NCBI RefSeq assembly: GCF_002958735.1
Contig: NZ_PPGH01000035.1
Location: 633,722 to 697,721, forward strand
Reading direction: 5' to 3'
Source: Chromatium okenii
GTDB taxonomy: Bacteria; Pseudomonadota; Gammaproteobacteria; Chromatiales; Chromatiaceae
DNA: 64,000 nucleotides
The first letter of the stretch is position 1. Every line of letters begins with the position of its first letter. Positions 39,758 to 47,921 of this stretch are shown here, piece by piece. The notes below the pieces were generated by a model that was not told where the DNA came from, ran no database searches, and saw only the letters and a list, made by a program, of their open reading frames with translations. The position numbers were made by a program, and so were the translations under genes.

Positions 39758-41518
39758 ATGTTTCGCATTTTGACCCGATGGTCGTGGGTTGCGTTGGCAG
39801 CCGCCATATCATTCGCACCCGCTGCGCAGGCAGCACGGGTGTCGCTGGAGGATTTACAAACCTCTATCAATACGTTGAGCAACACTGTTTCAACGCTTCA
39901 AACGAAAGTGACTCAGTTAGAAACCGAAAACGCGAATTTGAAAGCGCAGGTCGCGGCTTTACCAGCAGCACCCGATTTGTCGGATTATGTGAAAACCGAC
40001 GATCTACCGGCAGACATTTCCACGCTATCAACCAGCGTGACTACCCTGAATAACAAACTGGCTTGCGTGAGCAGTACCAGCAACGCCAACGAGTTACTGT
40101 TATCTGGTTGTAACGTGCGCGTGGTCAATGGTGTTGGCGTCACCGAGTCGAAAAATGGCAAGGGCAATTTGATTATGGGTTACAACGAGTCGGATTCTTC
40201 TAGCCGTGACCGCACCGGCTCACATAACCTGATCGTTGGGCCGCTGCACAGCTATTCGGCGGTTAGCGGTTTGATCGCCGGTTATCACAATACTGTTAGC
40301 GGCAATTACGCCAGCGTCACCGGCGGTTTGTACAACACCGCCACTGGGATTTCAGCCAGTGTTCAGGGTGGTCAAGCGAACATTGCATCTGGCTATCGCT
40401 CTGCTGTCAGCGGTGGCGTCGAGAACAAAGCCGAGGGCCAAACGTCGGTTATCAGTGGTGGACGTTACAACGTCGTGACGGGTGATTACGCCAGCGTAAC
40501 AGCGGGGGCGCGTAATCAGGCATCGGCTGCTTATGCCAGCGTCAGCGGGGGCGAGGACAATATCGCTTCAGCGCAAGCTGCGACCGTCACCGGCGGCAAA
40601 GCGATCACTGTGGCAACACAGTACGGCGTTCCGCCCGTCAGCTCGGTTGATCTAACCGGCTATGTGACAACAACGGCACTTGATACCAAGTTGATGCCCT
40701 ACGCCAAAACCGCTGAACTGCCAGCGTTCCCCGATCTCACCACATTCCTCACTGCGGCTGATCTCGCGCCCTACGCCCAAAAAACTGATCTGCCCAGTCT
40801 ATCGGGCTATGTCACAACTGGGGCACTCGGTACCACGCTGTCTGGCTACGCCCAAAAAACTGACCTGCCCAATCTATCAAGTTACGTCACAACAGCGGCG
40901 CTCGATAACGCGCTGTCGGGTTACACAACCAGCATCGCTGCTCTGGAAGACGACCTCGCTTGTATTAGCACAGACAGCGACAGTGAAAATCTTTATTTCA
41001 CTGGTTGCAACGTCCATGTACGCAACAATACAGGGTCTACCAAATCGAAAAATGGCAAGGGCAATTTAATTCTTGGCTATAACGAAGAGCCGACTGATTG
41101 GGATATTTCAGGCGGTTGGATGACAGCGGTTGAGCGGACTGGTTCTCATAACTTGGTCGTCGGAATAAAACACAGTTACACGGCAACCGGCGGTTTTCTA
41201 GCGGGTTATCACAATTCCGTGACCGCAGATTTTGGCAGCGTGTCTGGCGGTAGTGACAATTTAGCTTCAGGTGAGGTTGCCAGCGTCAGCGGTGGTGAAC
41301 ACAACATTGCTTCGAGTTATCGCTCCAGCGTCAGCGGCGGGAATAACAACACCGCCTCGGGTACTTTCTCCAGCGTCAGCGGCGGCAAAGAGAACGTCGC
41401 CTCGGGTCCTATCTCCAGCGTCAGCGGTGGTGAAGACAACATTGCTTCGGGTTCTCGCTCCAGCATTAGCGGTGGGCAATCTCAAACAACTCCAGATTCC
41501 TACTCTTATGCACCCTAA
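39758..41518 (+). CDS. YadA-head-like repeat surface protein
   Basis: 586 aa from the ATG at 39758, which has a good GACGAGGA ribosome site; an in-frame ATG at 39680 is less likely. Signal peptide: MFRILTRWSWVALAAAISF...AQA. A coiled coil follows (LQTSINTLSNTVSTLQTKV...), with several leucine heptads. Then come two large homologous modules, each starting with a cysteine pair (…LAC…GC NV) and SKNGKGNL(I)xGYNE, RTGSHNLxVGxxHSY, GYHN. They lead into many ~14-residue units like SSVSGGxxNxASG (YadA-type left-handed head repeats). The modules are separated by TTALDTKL/YAQKTDLP linkers. No C-terminal YadA membrane anchor or PEP-CTERM tail is present; it ends PDSYSYAP. Probably secreted or surface-exposed. 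Confidence 0.8.
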   Translation: MFRILTRWSWVALAAAISFAPAAQAARVSLEDLQTSINTLSNTVSTLQTKVTQLETENANLKAQVAALPAAPDLSDYVKTDDLPADISTLSTSVTTLNNKLACVSSTSNANELLLSGCNVRVVNGVGVTESKNGKGNLIMGYNESDSSSRDRTGSHNLIVGPLHSYSAVSGLIAGYHNTVSGNYASVTGGLYNTATGISASVQGGQANIASGYRSAVSGGVENKAEGQTSVISGGRYNVVTGDYASVTAGARNQASAAYASVSGGEDNIASAQAATVTGGKAITVATQYGVPPVSSVDLTGYVTTTALDTKLMPYAKTAELPAFPDLTTFLTAADLAPYAQKTDLPSLSGYVTTGALGTTLSGYAQKTDLPNLSSYVTTAALDNALSGYTTSIAALEDDLACISTDSDSENLYFTGCNVHVRNNTGSTKSKNGKGNLILGYNEEPTDWDISGGWMTAVERTGSHNLVVGIKHSYTATGGFLAGYHNSVTADFGSVSGGSDNLASGEVASVSGGEHNIASSYRSSVSGGNNNTASGTFSSVSGGKENVASGPISSVSGGEDNIASGSRSSISGGQSQTTPDSYSYAP

Positions 41519-41539
41519 TCCTTAGCTAGACGTAAAACC

Positions 41540-41566
41540 GCCACCGGGCGTTATGCGTTCGGTGGC
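41540..41566. other. short hairpin after the head-repeat gene
   Basis: GCCACCG and CGGTGGC (7 bp) with a 13-base loop, in the 80-base gap before the next gene. No T run follows, so termination is uncertain. Confidence 0.35.
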
Positions 41567-41598
41567 AATTCGCCTAACAACTATTCGGAGTAACCACG

Positions 41599-42282
41599 AT
41601 GTCACGTCTTCTATTTATTGCGGCGCTGGCGCTAGTCAGTGCGACTGCCCAATCCGCGCCAATTGCTTATACCAACCGCGTCGAATTTTTAACGGCGCTG
41701 TCGGGTTTAACCACCCACACTCTGGATTTTGATTTAACAGATGCGGGTTCGCTGATCGGCAACGGTAATGCGTTGGACGGCATTACTTTTCATTACGATG
41801 AACTCGCCTCGTATAGTGTATCAATGCAGGTGCGTAATGATAATCTCACCACTTCGGGAACGAATTATCTCGGCACTACCGATTACGGCGTGTTTATGGA
41901 CGGCGACGACTTTGATTTGAGTTTTGCCAACAGTTTCGCCATTGGCATGACCTTCATCACTGCTGGCGAGATGTTGAATGGCGACATCACCCTGACAGCA
42001 GGCAATACGAGCGTCGGTTTAGTCGCCGCTGCGGGTGTGCCGCTTGATGATGATAGCGTGTATTTTCTTGGCATCATTGATACCGCCGCTGCCTTCACGA
42101 CGGCGAGCGTGACCGCATTTGGTGGCGCTGGCGGTCCATGGTTTGTCTATAACGTCGATGACATCGTGACTGCCAATTTGTACGCATCGCCCAATCCGGC
42201 TCCTGTTCCCGCTTCGCTGGCGCTCATTCTGGCTGGACTCAGCCCGCTCGGTTGGCAATTGCGGCATCGGCGGCACACTTAA
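41599..42282 (+). CDS. secreted protein with PEP-CTERM-like (VPAS) tail
   Basis: 227 aa. Signal peptide: MSRLLFIAALALVSATAQSA. The mature part is a beta-rich domain with Asp/Gly/Thr (FMDGDDFDLSF, FGGAGGPWFVYNVDD). The C-terminus is PAPVPASLALILAGLSPLGW then QLRHRRH. The pattern VPxS + hydrophobic helix + Arg cluster is the variant PEP-CTERM signal (VPAPASLALLLAGL-like). It lies 80 bases after the head-repeat protein, possibly co-transcribed, and ends at a strong terminator. Function unknown; exported surface protein. Confidence 0.8.
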   Translation: MSRLLFIAALALVSATAQSAPIAYTNRVEFLTALSGLTTHTLDFDLTDAGSLIGNGNALDGITFHYDELASYSVSMQVRNDNLTTSGTNYLGTTDYGVFMDGDDFDLSFANSFAIGMTFITAGEMLNGDITLTAGNTSVGLVAAAGVPLDDDSVYFLGIIDTAAAFTTASVTAFGGAGGPWFVYNVDDIVTANLYASPNPAPVPASLALILAGLSPLGWQLRHRRHT

Positions 42283-42303
42283 TCGCCCATAATCCTGCTA
42301 AAC

Positions 42304-42328
42304 AAAGGGCGCAGCGAGCGCCCTTTTT
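42304..42328 (+). terminator. intrinsic terminator
   Basis: AAAGGGCGC-AGCGA-GCGCCCTTT followed by TTATTTG: a 9-bp stem with a T run, 21 bases after the preceding stop codon. Confidence 0.9.
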
Positions 42329-42473
42329 ATTTGTGCTAGAAATAACACAATTAAAAAATCATCCTTCGCATTGTAATCATTTCACGGAGATTTATCGGTG
42401 AGTACACAGTTTTTTAATGGCGCTGGTTTTTTGTATTGCGATTTATACTGGCGTGACGCAATTTGCAACCATG

Positions 42474-44372
42474 TCAATAGACTGAATTCATTAGCGCCAG
42501 CGCACCAAGATAATCAAAGCGTTCAATTAAATGCTGCAATTCTTCATTCAGATCGCCAAATGCAGCACGAAACAGCGGCGCTTCCGTGTGTATTAATTCA
42601 TTCGCTGCCATATCACCTTCTTCTAACATGCGTTTAAACCGCATGACAAACACAGTAATCGTTGCTGCATCTATTTCCGCAGCAACCGGTAATGTGAATG
42701 ATGCTTCTTTATTCATCACTGAAAACGTGGTGGCATGTGCATTCGTTGAAAGCCATTTTAAGAGCATGTTGTAAAGCTGATTGGCATCAATTGGTTTGGT
42801 GAGAAAGTCATTCATGCCTGCGGCTAAACAGGCCTGTCGATCTTCTTCAAACGCATTCGCCGTCAAAGCAATAATCGGGCGCACTTCCCAGCCGGGTAAC
42901 ATGCGAATTTGCTGCGTCGCTGCCAGCCCATCCAAACGCGGCATTCGTATATCCATCAATAGAACATCGGGGCGACACATCTTCGCCCGCTCCACTGCCT
43001 CCAGCCCGTCATTCACGGTATCGACCACCATTCCGACGCGCTGCAACAGTTCCATTGCCACTTCACGATTCACCGGATCATCTTCAACCAGCAACACCTG
43101 TCGTCCCAATCGGCGCTCGCACAACTGCGTCTCGGCATCTTTAATGTTCATTTGCAACGGCAACACGCCGGTTCCGCGTTTTAGCCATGCCGTCAACCAA
43201 AAGGTACTGCCTTGACCGGGAACACTTTCTACGCCGGTATCGCCGCCCATCAGCCGCGCTAAATGGCGCGTGATCGCCAAGCCCAAACCCGTGCCACCGA
43301 AACGGCGCGTGGTCGTTTCATCCGCCTGTTCAAACGCATTGAATAGCCGCGCCACTGCTTCAGGCGCGATGCCAATGCCGCTGTCGGTCACAGCAAATCG
43401 CACCAGTAATCGCCCGTCGCGTTCTTCTAACACTTTGGCGGATAACAGAATCGTGCCGCGCTCGCTGAATTTGAGCGCATTGCCAGCGTAATTGAGCAAC
43501 GCTTGCCGCAACCGCGTGGGATCGCCGCGCAGCCAATTCGGTACGTGATCGCTGTCTACGGCGATCACCAAACCCCTCGCGCTGGCGCTGATGTCAATCA
43601 ACGAACGTACTGAATCCAGCACATCCGCCAGCGCAAAATCCGTTTCTTCAAGCTGCATTCGTCCCGCTTCGATTTTCGATAAATCCAATACGCCATTGAT
43701 AATGTTGAGCAAATGCTGCGCTGCGGTTTCGATTTTAGCGAGACGGCGAGTTTGCGCACTTTCGGTTAATTCGCGGCGCAGCAACTGCGTTAAGCCAATA
43801 ATTGCATTCATTGGCGTGCGGATTTCGTGGCTCATATTGGCTAAAAACGTGCTTTTGGCGCGATTAGCGGTTTCTGCCCGTGCCGCAAATTCCTGTGCTT
43901 CAGCGTTCGCAATTTTCAGAGCGGCGTTGCTTGCCTGTAGTTGTTCCTCAGCATTGCGGCGAGCGGTGATGTCTACAGAAATGTTGCCAGTGGCAATCAA
44001 TTGTCCGTCTACATCGTAGATTGGATATTTTTTTGTTAAGTAATACAACGTTCTTCCATCTGCGGCGAGCACCGGTTCCTCGCGGATAATCGCCTCGCCG
44101 GGCGCGAGCTGCTGCGCTTGCAGATCATCGGTCATGTAGGTGTGCACCGGCTCGCTGTCGGGTGACACGCCGAAGATTTCCGCATCGGTTTTACCGATCA
44201 ATTCCGCATCGGAAGCATAGCCCGCAGCTCTGGCATAAGCGGGATTGGTCGCAATTACCCGCCGATTTAAATCCTTCACCACGATGATTGAATCACTGTG
44301 ACGCACGACTGCGGCGAGCGCCGCCATGGTTTGTCGTTCTTGCCAATCGCTGGCGCGAGAATCTGTAGTCAT
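42474..44372 (-). CDS. PAS hybrid histidine kinase with receiver
   Basis: 632 aa, intact, no TM segment. PAS domain ([25 protein letters not shown]... [10 protein letters not shown]), a short coiled linker, HisKA with [23 protein letters not shown], HATPase ([43 protein letters not shown]). The receiver follows ([52 protein letters not shown]). The C-terminal ~90 residues are helical and could dock a partner. It may be transcribed after the REC-PAS-GGDEF-EAL-REC gene (93-base gap with a family-3 repeat). Confidence 0.93.
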   Translation of the reverse strand: MTTDSRASDWQERQTMAALAAVVRHSDSIIVVKDLNRRVIATNPAYARAAGYASDAELIGKTDAEIFGVSPDSEPVHTYMTDDLQAQQLAPGEAIIREEPVLAADGRTLYYLTKKYPIYDVDGQLIATGNISVDITARRNAEEQLQASNAALKIANAEAQEFAARAETANRAKSTFLANMSHEIRTPMNAIIGLTQLLRRELTESAQTRRLAKIETAAQHLLNIINGVLDLSKIEAGRMQLEETDFALADVLDSVRSLIDISASARGLVIAVDSDHVPNWLRGDPTRLRQALLNYAGNALKFSERGTILLSAKVLEERDGRLLVRFAVTDSGIGIAPEAVARLFNAFEQADETTTRRFGGTGLGLAITRHLARLMGGDTGVESVPGQGSTFWLTAWLKRGTGVLPLQMNIKDAETQLCERRLGRQVLLVEDDPVNREVAMELLQRVGMVVDTVNDGLEAVERAKMCRPDVLLMDIRMPRLDGLAATQQIRMLPGWEVRPIIALTANAFEEDRQACLAAGMNDFLTKPIDANQLYNMLLKWLSTNAHATTFSVMNKEASFTLPVAAEIDAATITVFVMRFKRMLEEGDMAANELIHTEAPLFRAAFGDLNEELQHLIERFDYLGALALMNSVY

Positions 44373-44410
44373 CTGGCATCTCGCTGTATTTAAGCGTTAC
44401 GCGGTTGGAA

Positions 44411-44455
44411 TAAGTTGTCAGTTTTTAGTAACCATCGTGTTTTTACTGCTAACGA
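44411..44455. repeat. family-3 repeat between signalling genes
   Basis: AGTTGTCAGTTTTTAGTAACCATCGTGTTTTTACTGCTAAC: one arm of the family-3 palindrome is degenerate. The rest of the 93-base gap carries the ribosome site of the downstream kinase. Confidence 0.65.
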
Positions 44456-44465
44456 AATCCATTAT

Positions 44466-47060
44466 TTAACTGCGTGATGACGGCAGACGACTTTTCCGTT
44501 CTTCAACGACGCGAAATGCCTCGCGCACTGCCTCACGCAATTCAGCGGTTTTCCATGGTTTGGTGAGAAAGCGGAAGATTTCGCCTTGATTGACTGAGCG
44601 GGTAATCAACAGGGGATCAAGTGTGCCGGAAAGCAAAATACGCAAGGTTTGCGGATACATGGAGCTGATCCGCCGCAGCAATTCGGCACCATCCATTTCG
44701 GGCATATCGCCATCGGAAATCACCACATCAACGTCATGCAGCGCCAGCAATTCCAGTGCATTGGTTCCGCGCCCCGCAACCAGCACTCGATAACCTTCAT
44801 AGCTGAAGAGGCGATCCAAGATCAAACGAATCTGCGGGTCATCATCCACCAGCAACAATGTGCGCTGCGGCGCGAGCGTTTCATTGGGAAATACCAGCAA
44901 CCGCTCGCTGCGCAATAACACTTCAAAATCAGAAGCAGCCAGCGGACGACTGAAATAATAACCCTGCATTTCGTCGCAATCGTGACTGCGCAAAAACTGC
45001 AACTGCGCTTCGGTTTCCACGCCTTCCGCAATCGCTGCCAAATTGAGACCATGCGCTAAGTTAATGATTGCGGTGATAATTGCGGCACTGCTGGGATCGT
45101 GCACGATGTCACGGACGAACGATTGATCAATTTTCAGGCGGTCGATATGAAACTGGCGCAGATAACTGAGCGACGAAAAACCCGTACCAAAATCGTCAAT
45201 CGACAGCGACACCGATAATCCTTTCAGCCGCTGCGTCGCAGTGATAAATGCCGGCATGTCGCTCATCGCTGCGCTTTCGGTGATTTCCAATTCCAGATAT
45301 TCCGGCGCTAAACCCGTTTCGCGCAGAGTTTTGGCGGTCAATTCCACGACATCACCAGCAGTAAATTGCAGCGCCGAAAGATTCACCGCCACCGTAATCG
45401 GCGGCAAACCCAATTGCTGCCATTCCTTATTTTGACGGCAGGATTCACGCAGCACCCACGCGCCGAGCGCCCAAATTAAACCGCATTCTTCCGCCAGCGG
45501 AATGAAATCACCCGGCGAAATCCACCCGCGTCGCGGATGCGGCCATCGCGCCAGTGCTTCTGCGCCGATGATTTGTCCATTGCGCAGATCAATCTGCGGT
45601 TGGTAATGCAGCGCCAGCCCGCCATTTTTGATGGCATCGCGTAAATCTGCTTCTAAATCAAGTCGCTCCAATGCACGAGCGTTCATTTCCGGCGCATAAA
45701 ACCGAAAACCCTGACCGCCACTGACTTTAATTTTGGTCATCGCTGCGGTGGCATTGCGCAACAGCAGCTCGGCATTGCAGCCGTCTTTGGGAAAAGTGGC
45801 AATGCCGATACTGGCTGACAGCACGATTTCATGCGCATCAATCCACAGCGGCGCGTGCACAGCATCGAGCATCGGCTGGGCGTAATAGGCAATGATTTCT
45901 CGCTCATCAGCTTTGGTCACCAAAATGAACTCATCACCTTCCACTCGCGCCAGCGTGTCCGTCGCCGTGAGCAACCGTGCCAGCCGCTCCGTCACCACGC
46001 GCAGCGCCTGATCGCCCGCGCCCCGTCCCAAATTGGCATTGATACTTTTAAACCGATCAAGACTCAGCGTTAATATCGTCAACGGCTGGTGTTCTAAACG
46101 ACTGCGTTCCAATGCTTGCATTAAACGGTCATAGAGTAAATTGCGATTAGGCAATCCAGTTAATTCATCAAAATTCGACTTCCGTTCAATCTGTTCCAAA
46201 TAATGATTACGCTCGCTGACATCACGCCAAGCAATCACTGCGCCCTGTAGTTTACCGTTTTCAAATAACGGCATACAGGAATACTCCACTGGCATTCGCA
46301 TTCTATTTTTGCAATAGAAATGATCGGCATAATTTTCAAGCACTCCGCCGCTTCTCACTGCGGAAAGCAGATGACAATCGTGATCAACGCCGCATTCACG
46401 TTGATCATTTTGATTGTGATGAATCGTGCGATGAAAATCTTTTCCCAATAATTCTTCTGGTCGATAACCGAGCATCATCGCCGCTGCGGGATTCACAAAG
46501 TCGATCTTTCCATTCAAATCTAAACCCTGAATACCTTCGCCAGTCGAATTGAGAATCATTTCCATGCGGTGATTGAGATGCGCCTGAGCGCGATCACTCG
46601 CATCCTGTACTGCCTGCACTTCCGTAATCCGCCGCGCTACTTCGCTTTCTAAAAAAGCGTTTTGATCCAGCAACCAACTGCGCACCTGTTTTAATTCCAA
46701 TTGATTACTCACTCGCGCCAGCACCACCGAGGCAATCAGCGGTTTAGAAATGAAATCAGCTGCGCCCTGTTCTAAACACAGCGTTTCAGTTTCCGAGCTG
46801 TCCATTGCTGTAACGTAAATCACTGGAATATCGGCGGTTTGTGGATTTTCTCGCAGGCGCAATAGCACCTCATGCCCATCCATTTCCGGCATCATCAAAT
46901 CGAGCAGAATTAAATCTGGCGGCGGCGCGAGCAGCGCGTATTTTAATGCGGTGATACCGGAATTTGCTGCCCGTACTCGATAACCCGCATTGCGCAGCAA
47001 TTCGCCGAGAATGGTGAGATTTTCTGGAACATCATCGACGATCAATAGGGTTGCTGACAT
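44466..47060 (-). CDS. REC-PAS-GGDEF(degenerate)-EAL-REC protein
   Basis: 864 aa, intact, cytoplasmic. Receiver 1: LLIVDDVPENLTIL, LILLDLMMPEMDGHEVL. PAS: NSTGEGIQGLDLNGKIDFVNPAAAMMLGY. The GGDEF domain is altered: the metal-binding 'DLDRF' is SLDRF, and the signature reads VEGDEF instead of GGDEF, so cyclase activity is doubtful. The EAL domain is complete: AEALARWPHP, EITES, DDFGTGFSSLSYLR, KIDQSFV, EGVE, consistent with a cyclic-di-GMP phosphodiesterase. A second receiver at the C-terminus (LLLVDDDPQIRLIL, VVISDGDMPEMDG, FLTKPW) is of the RpfG/HD-GYP-regulator sort. The likely role is output of a phosphorelay that lowers cyclic-di-GMP. AAGGA lies before the ATG. Confidence 0.9.
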   Translation of the reverse strand: MSATLLIVDDVPENLTILGELLRNAGYRVRAANSGITALKYALLAPPPDLILLDLMMPEMDGHEVLLRLRENPQTADIPVIYVTAMDSSETETLCLEQGAADFISKPLIASVVLARVSNQLELKQVRSWLLDQNAFLESEVARRITEVQAVQDASDRAQAHLNHRMEMILNSTGEGIQGLDLNGKIDFVNPAAAMMLGYRPEELLGKDFHRTIHHNQNDQRECGVDHDCHLLSAVRSGGVLENYADHFYCKNRMRMPVEYSCMPLFENGKLQGAVIAWRDVSERNHYLEQIERKSNFDELTGLPNRNLLYDRLMQALERSRLEHQPLTILTLSLDRFKSINANLGRGAGDQALRVVTERLARLLTATDTLARVEGDEFILVTKADEREIIAYYAQPMLDAVHAPLWIDAHEIVLSASIGIATFPKDGCNAELLLRNATAAMTKIKVSGGQGFRFYAPEMNARALERLDLEADLRDAIKNGGLALHYQPQIDLRNGQIIGAEALARWPHPRRGWISPGDFIPLAEECGLIWALGAWVLRESCRQNKEWQQLGLPPITVAVNLSALQFTAGDVVELTAKTLRETGLAPEYLELEITESAAMSDMPAFITATQRLKGLSVSLSIDDFGTGFSSLSYLRQFHIDRLKIDQSFVRDIVHDPSSAAIITAIINLAHGLNLAAIAEGVETEAQLQFLRSHDCDEMQGYYFSRPLAASDFEVLLRSERLLVFPNETLAPQRTLLLVDDDPQIRLILDRLFSYEGYRVLVAGRGTNALELLALHDVDVVISDGDMPEMDGAELLRRISSMYPQTLRILLSGTLDPLLITRSVNQGEIFRFLTKPWKTAELREAVREAFRVVEERKSRLPSSRS

Positions 47061-47103
47061 GTGAGTATTTTTCCTTGTAGAGATTTATTTTTATTATAAG
47101 TAG

Positions 47104-47137
47104 TCGTAGGTTGGGTTGCCGCTATTGGCAACCCAAC
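47104..47137. repeat. family-2 inverted repeat
   Basis: CGTAGGTTGGGTTGCC...GGCAACCCAAC, a clear palindrome in the 141-base gap between the phosphatase gene and the REC-PAS-GGDEF-EAL-REC gene. Confidence 0.85.
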
Positions 47138-47201
47138 AATTTACATCAATATCACGGTAATTGAGTTGCACCGTCATTGCCTAAATTATGCTGTGCTACT
47201 T

Positions 47202-47696
47202 TTAATCGCTGAGATGCGCATTGAGTTCAGCGAATAATCCCTGCGCTGCCGCAGTGACCAAATCAAATACCCGCTCAAATCCACGTTGTCCGCCGTAATA
47301 CGGATCAGGCACATCGCGCACCTGTTGCTCTGGCGCAAAGTCCATGAATAACTTTATTTTTTCCGTCATATTTGGTGGACAAAGATCACGCAGATTGGCA
47401 GCGTTGTCCTCGTCCATTGCCAGAATGTAATCAAATCGCTCGAAATCCTCAGCGGTCACACGCCGAGCGCGTAAATCACGAATCTCAACTCCTCGTGCGC
47501 GGGCTGTTTCGCAAGCGCGTTGATCGGGGCGTTCGCCAAGATGATAAGCATGAGTTCCAGCGGAATCGACGCCAATGAGATGCTCTACATCATGGTCTTT
47601 TAATAGTTTGCGAAAAACACCTTCCGCAGTGGGCGAGCGGCAGATATTGCCCATGCACACGAATAGGACATTTAAACGCTGTTCTGGATATTTCAT
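47202..47696 (-). CDS. low-molecular-weight protein tyrosine phosphatase
   Basis: 164-aa cytoplasmic phosphatase of the arsenate-reductase/LMW-PTP fold. The catalytic P-loop VLFVCMGNICRSPTAEGVF shows C(x)5RS near the N-terminus. The conserved DPYYGG near the C-terminus carries the general-acid Asp, with MDEDNAANL in between. These enzymes often control tyrosine kinases of exopolysaccharide export, but no such kinase is in the window. It lies upstream of the signalling genes on the same strand. Confidence 0.93.
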   Translation of the reverse strand: MKYPEQRLNVLFVCMGNICRSPTAEGVFRKLLKDHDVEHLIGVDSAGTHAYHLGERPDQRACETARARGVEIRDLRARRVTAEDFERFDYILAMDEDNAANLRDLCPPNMTEKIKLFMDFAPEQQVRDVPDPYYGGQRGFERVFDLVTAAAQGLFAELNAHLSD

Positions 47697-47715
47697 TGGA
47701 AAATCTCGTTAAATG

Positions 47716-47781
47716 AAAAAAGTTGTCAATTGTCGGTAACAACGCGGTTTTTACTGACAACCGACAATTGACAACTTTTTT
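47716..47781. repeat. family-3 repeat, perfect 22-bp inverted repeat
   Basis: Arms 47716-47737 and 47760-47781 are exact reverse complements (AAAAAAGTTGTCAATTGTCGGT) with a 22-base loop. It lies in the 225-base gap between the divergent phosphatase gene and hypF, so it may also affect the promoters or act as a two-way terminator. Confidence 0.9.
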
Positions 47782-47921
47782 AACTGCCTAACCGCTAAGA
47801 CTATCGAATTTTAGATGAAAAAATACATGATTACTCTTTCAAAATTCGCTCCAACGTCTCTGGTTTAAAGACGGAATTAATTGAAAAAACCCGATTTACT
47901 GAACACATTCGCGTTTATGGT

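Noticed and set aside
41267..41485. Minus-strand frame with repeated DAG/RSNV units
   Set aside because: Produced by the head-repeat DNA on the other strand; not a separate repeat protein.
42398..42637. Short plus-strand ORF overlapping the 3' end of a minus-strand kinase
   Set aside because: Overlaps intact kinase coding sequence and has no recognisable product.
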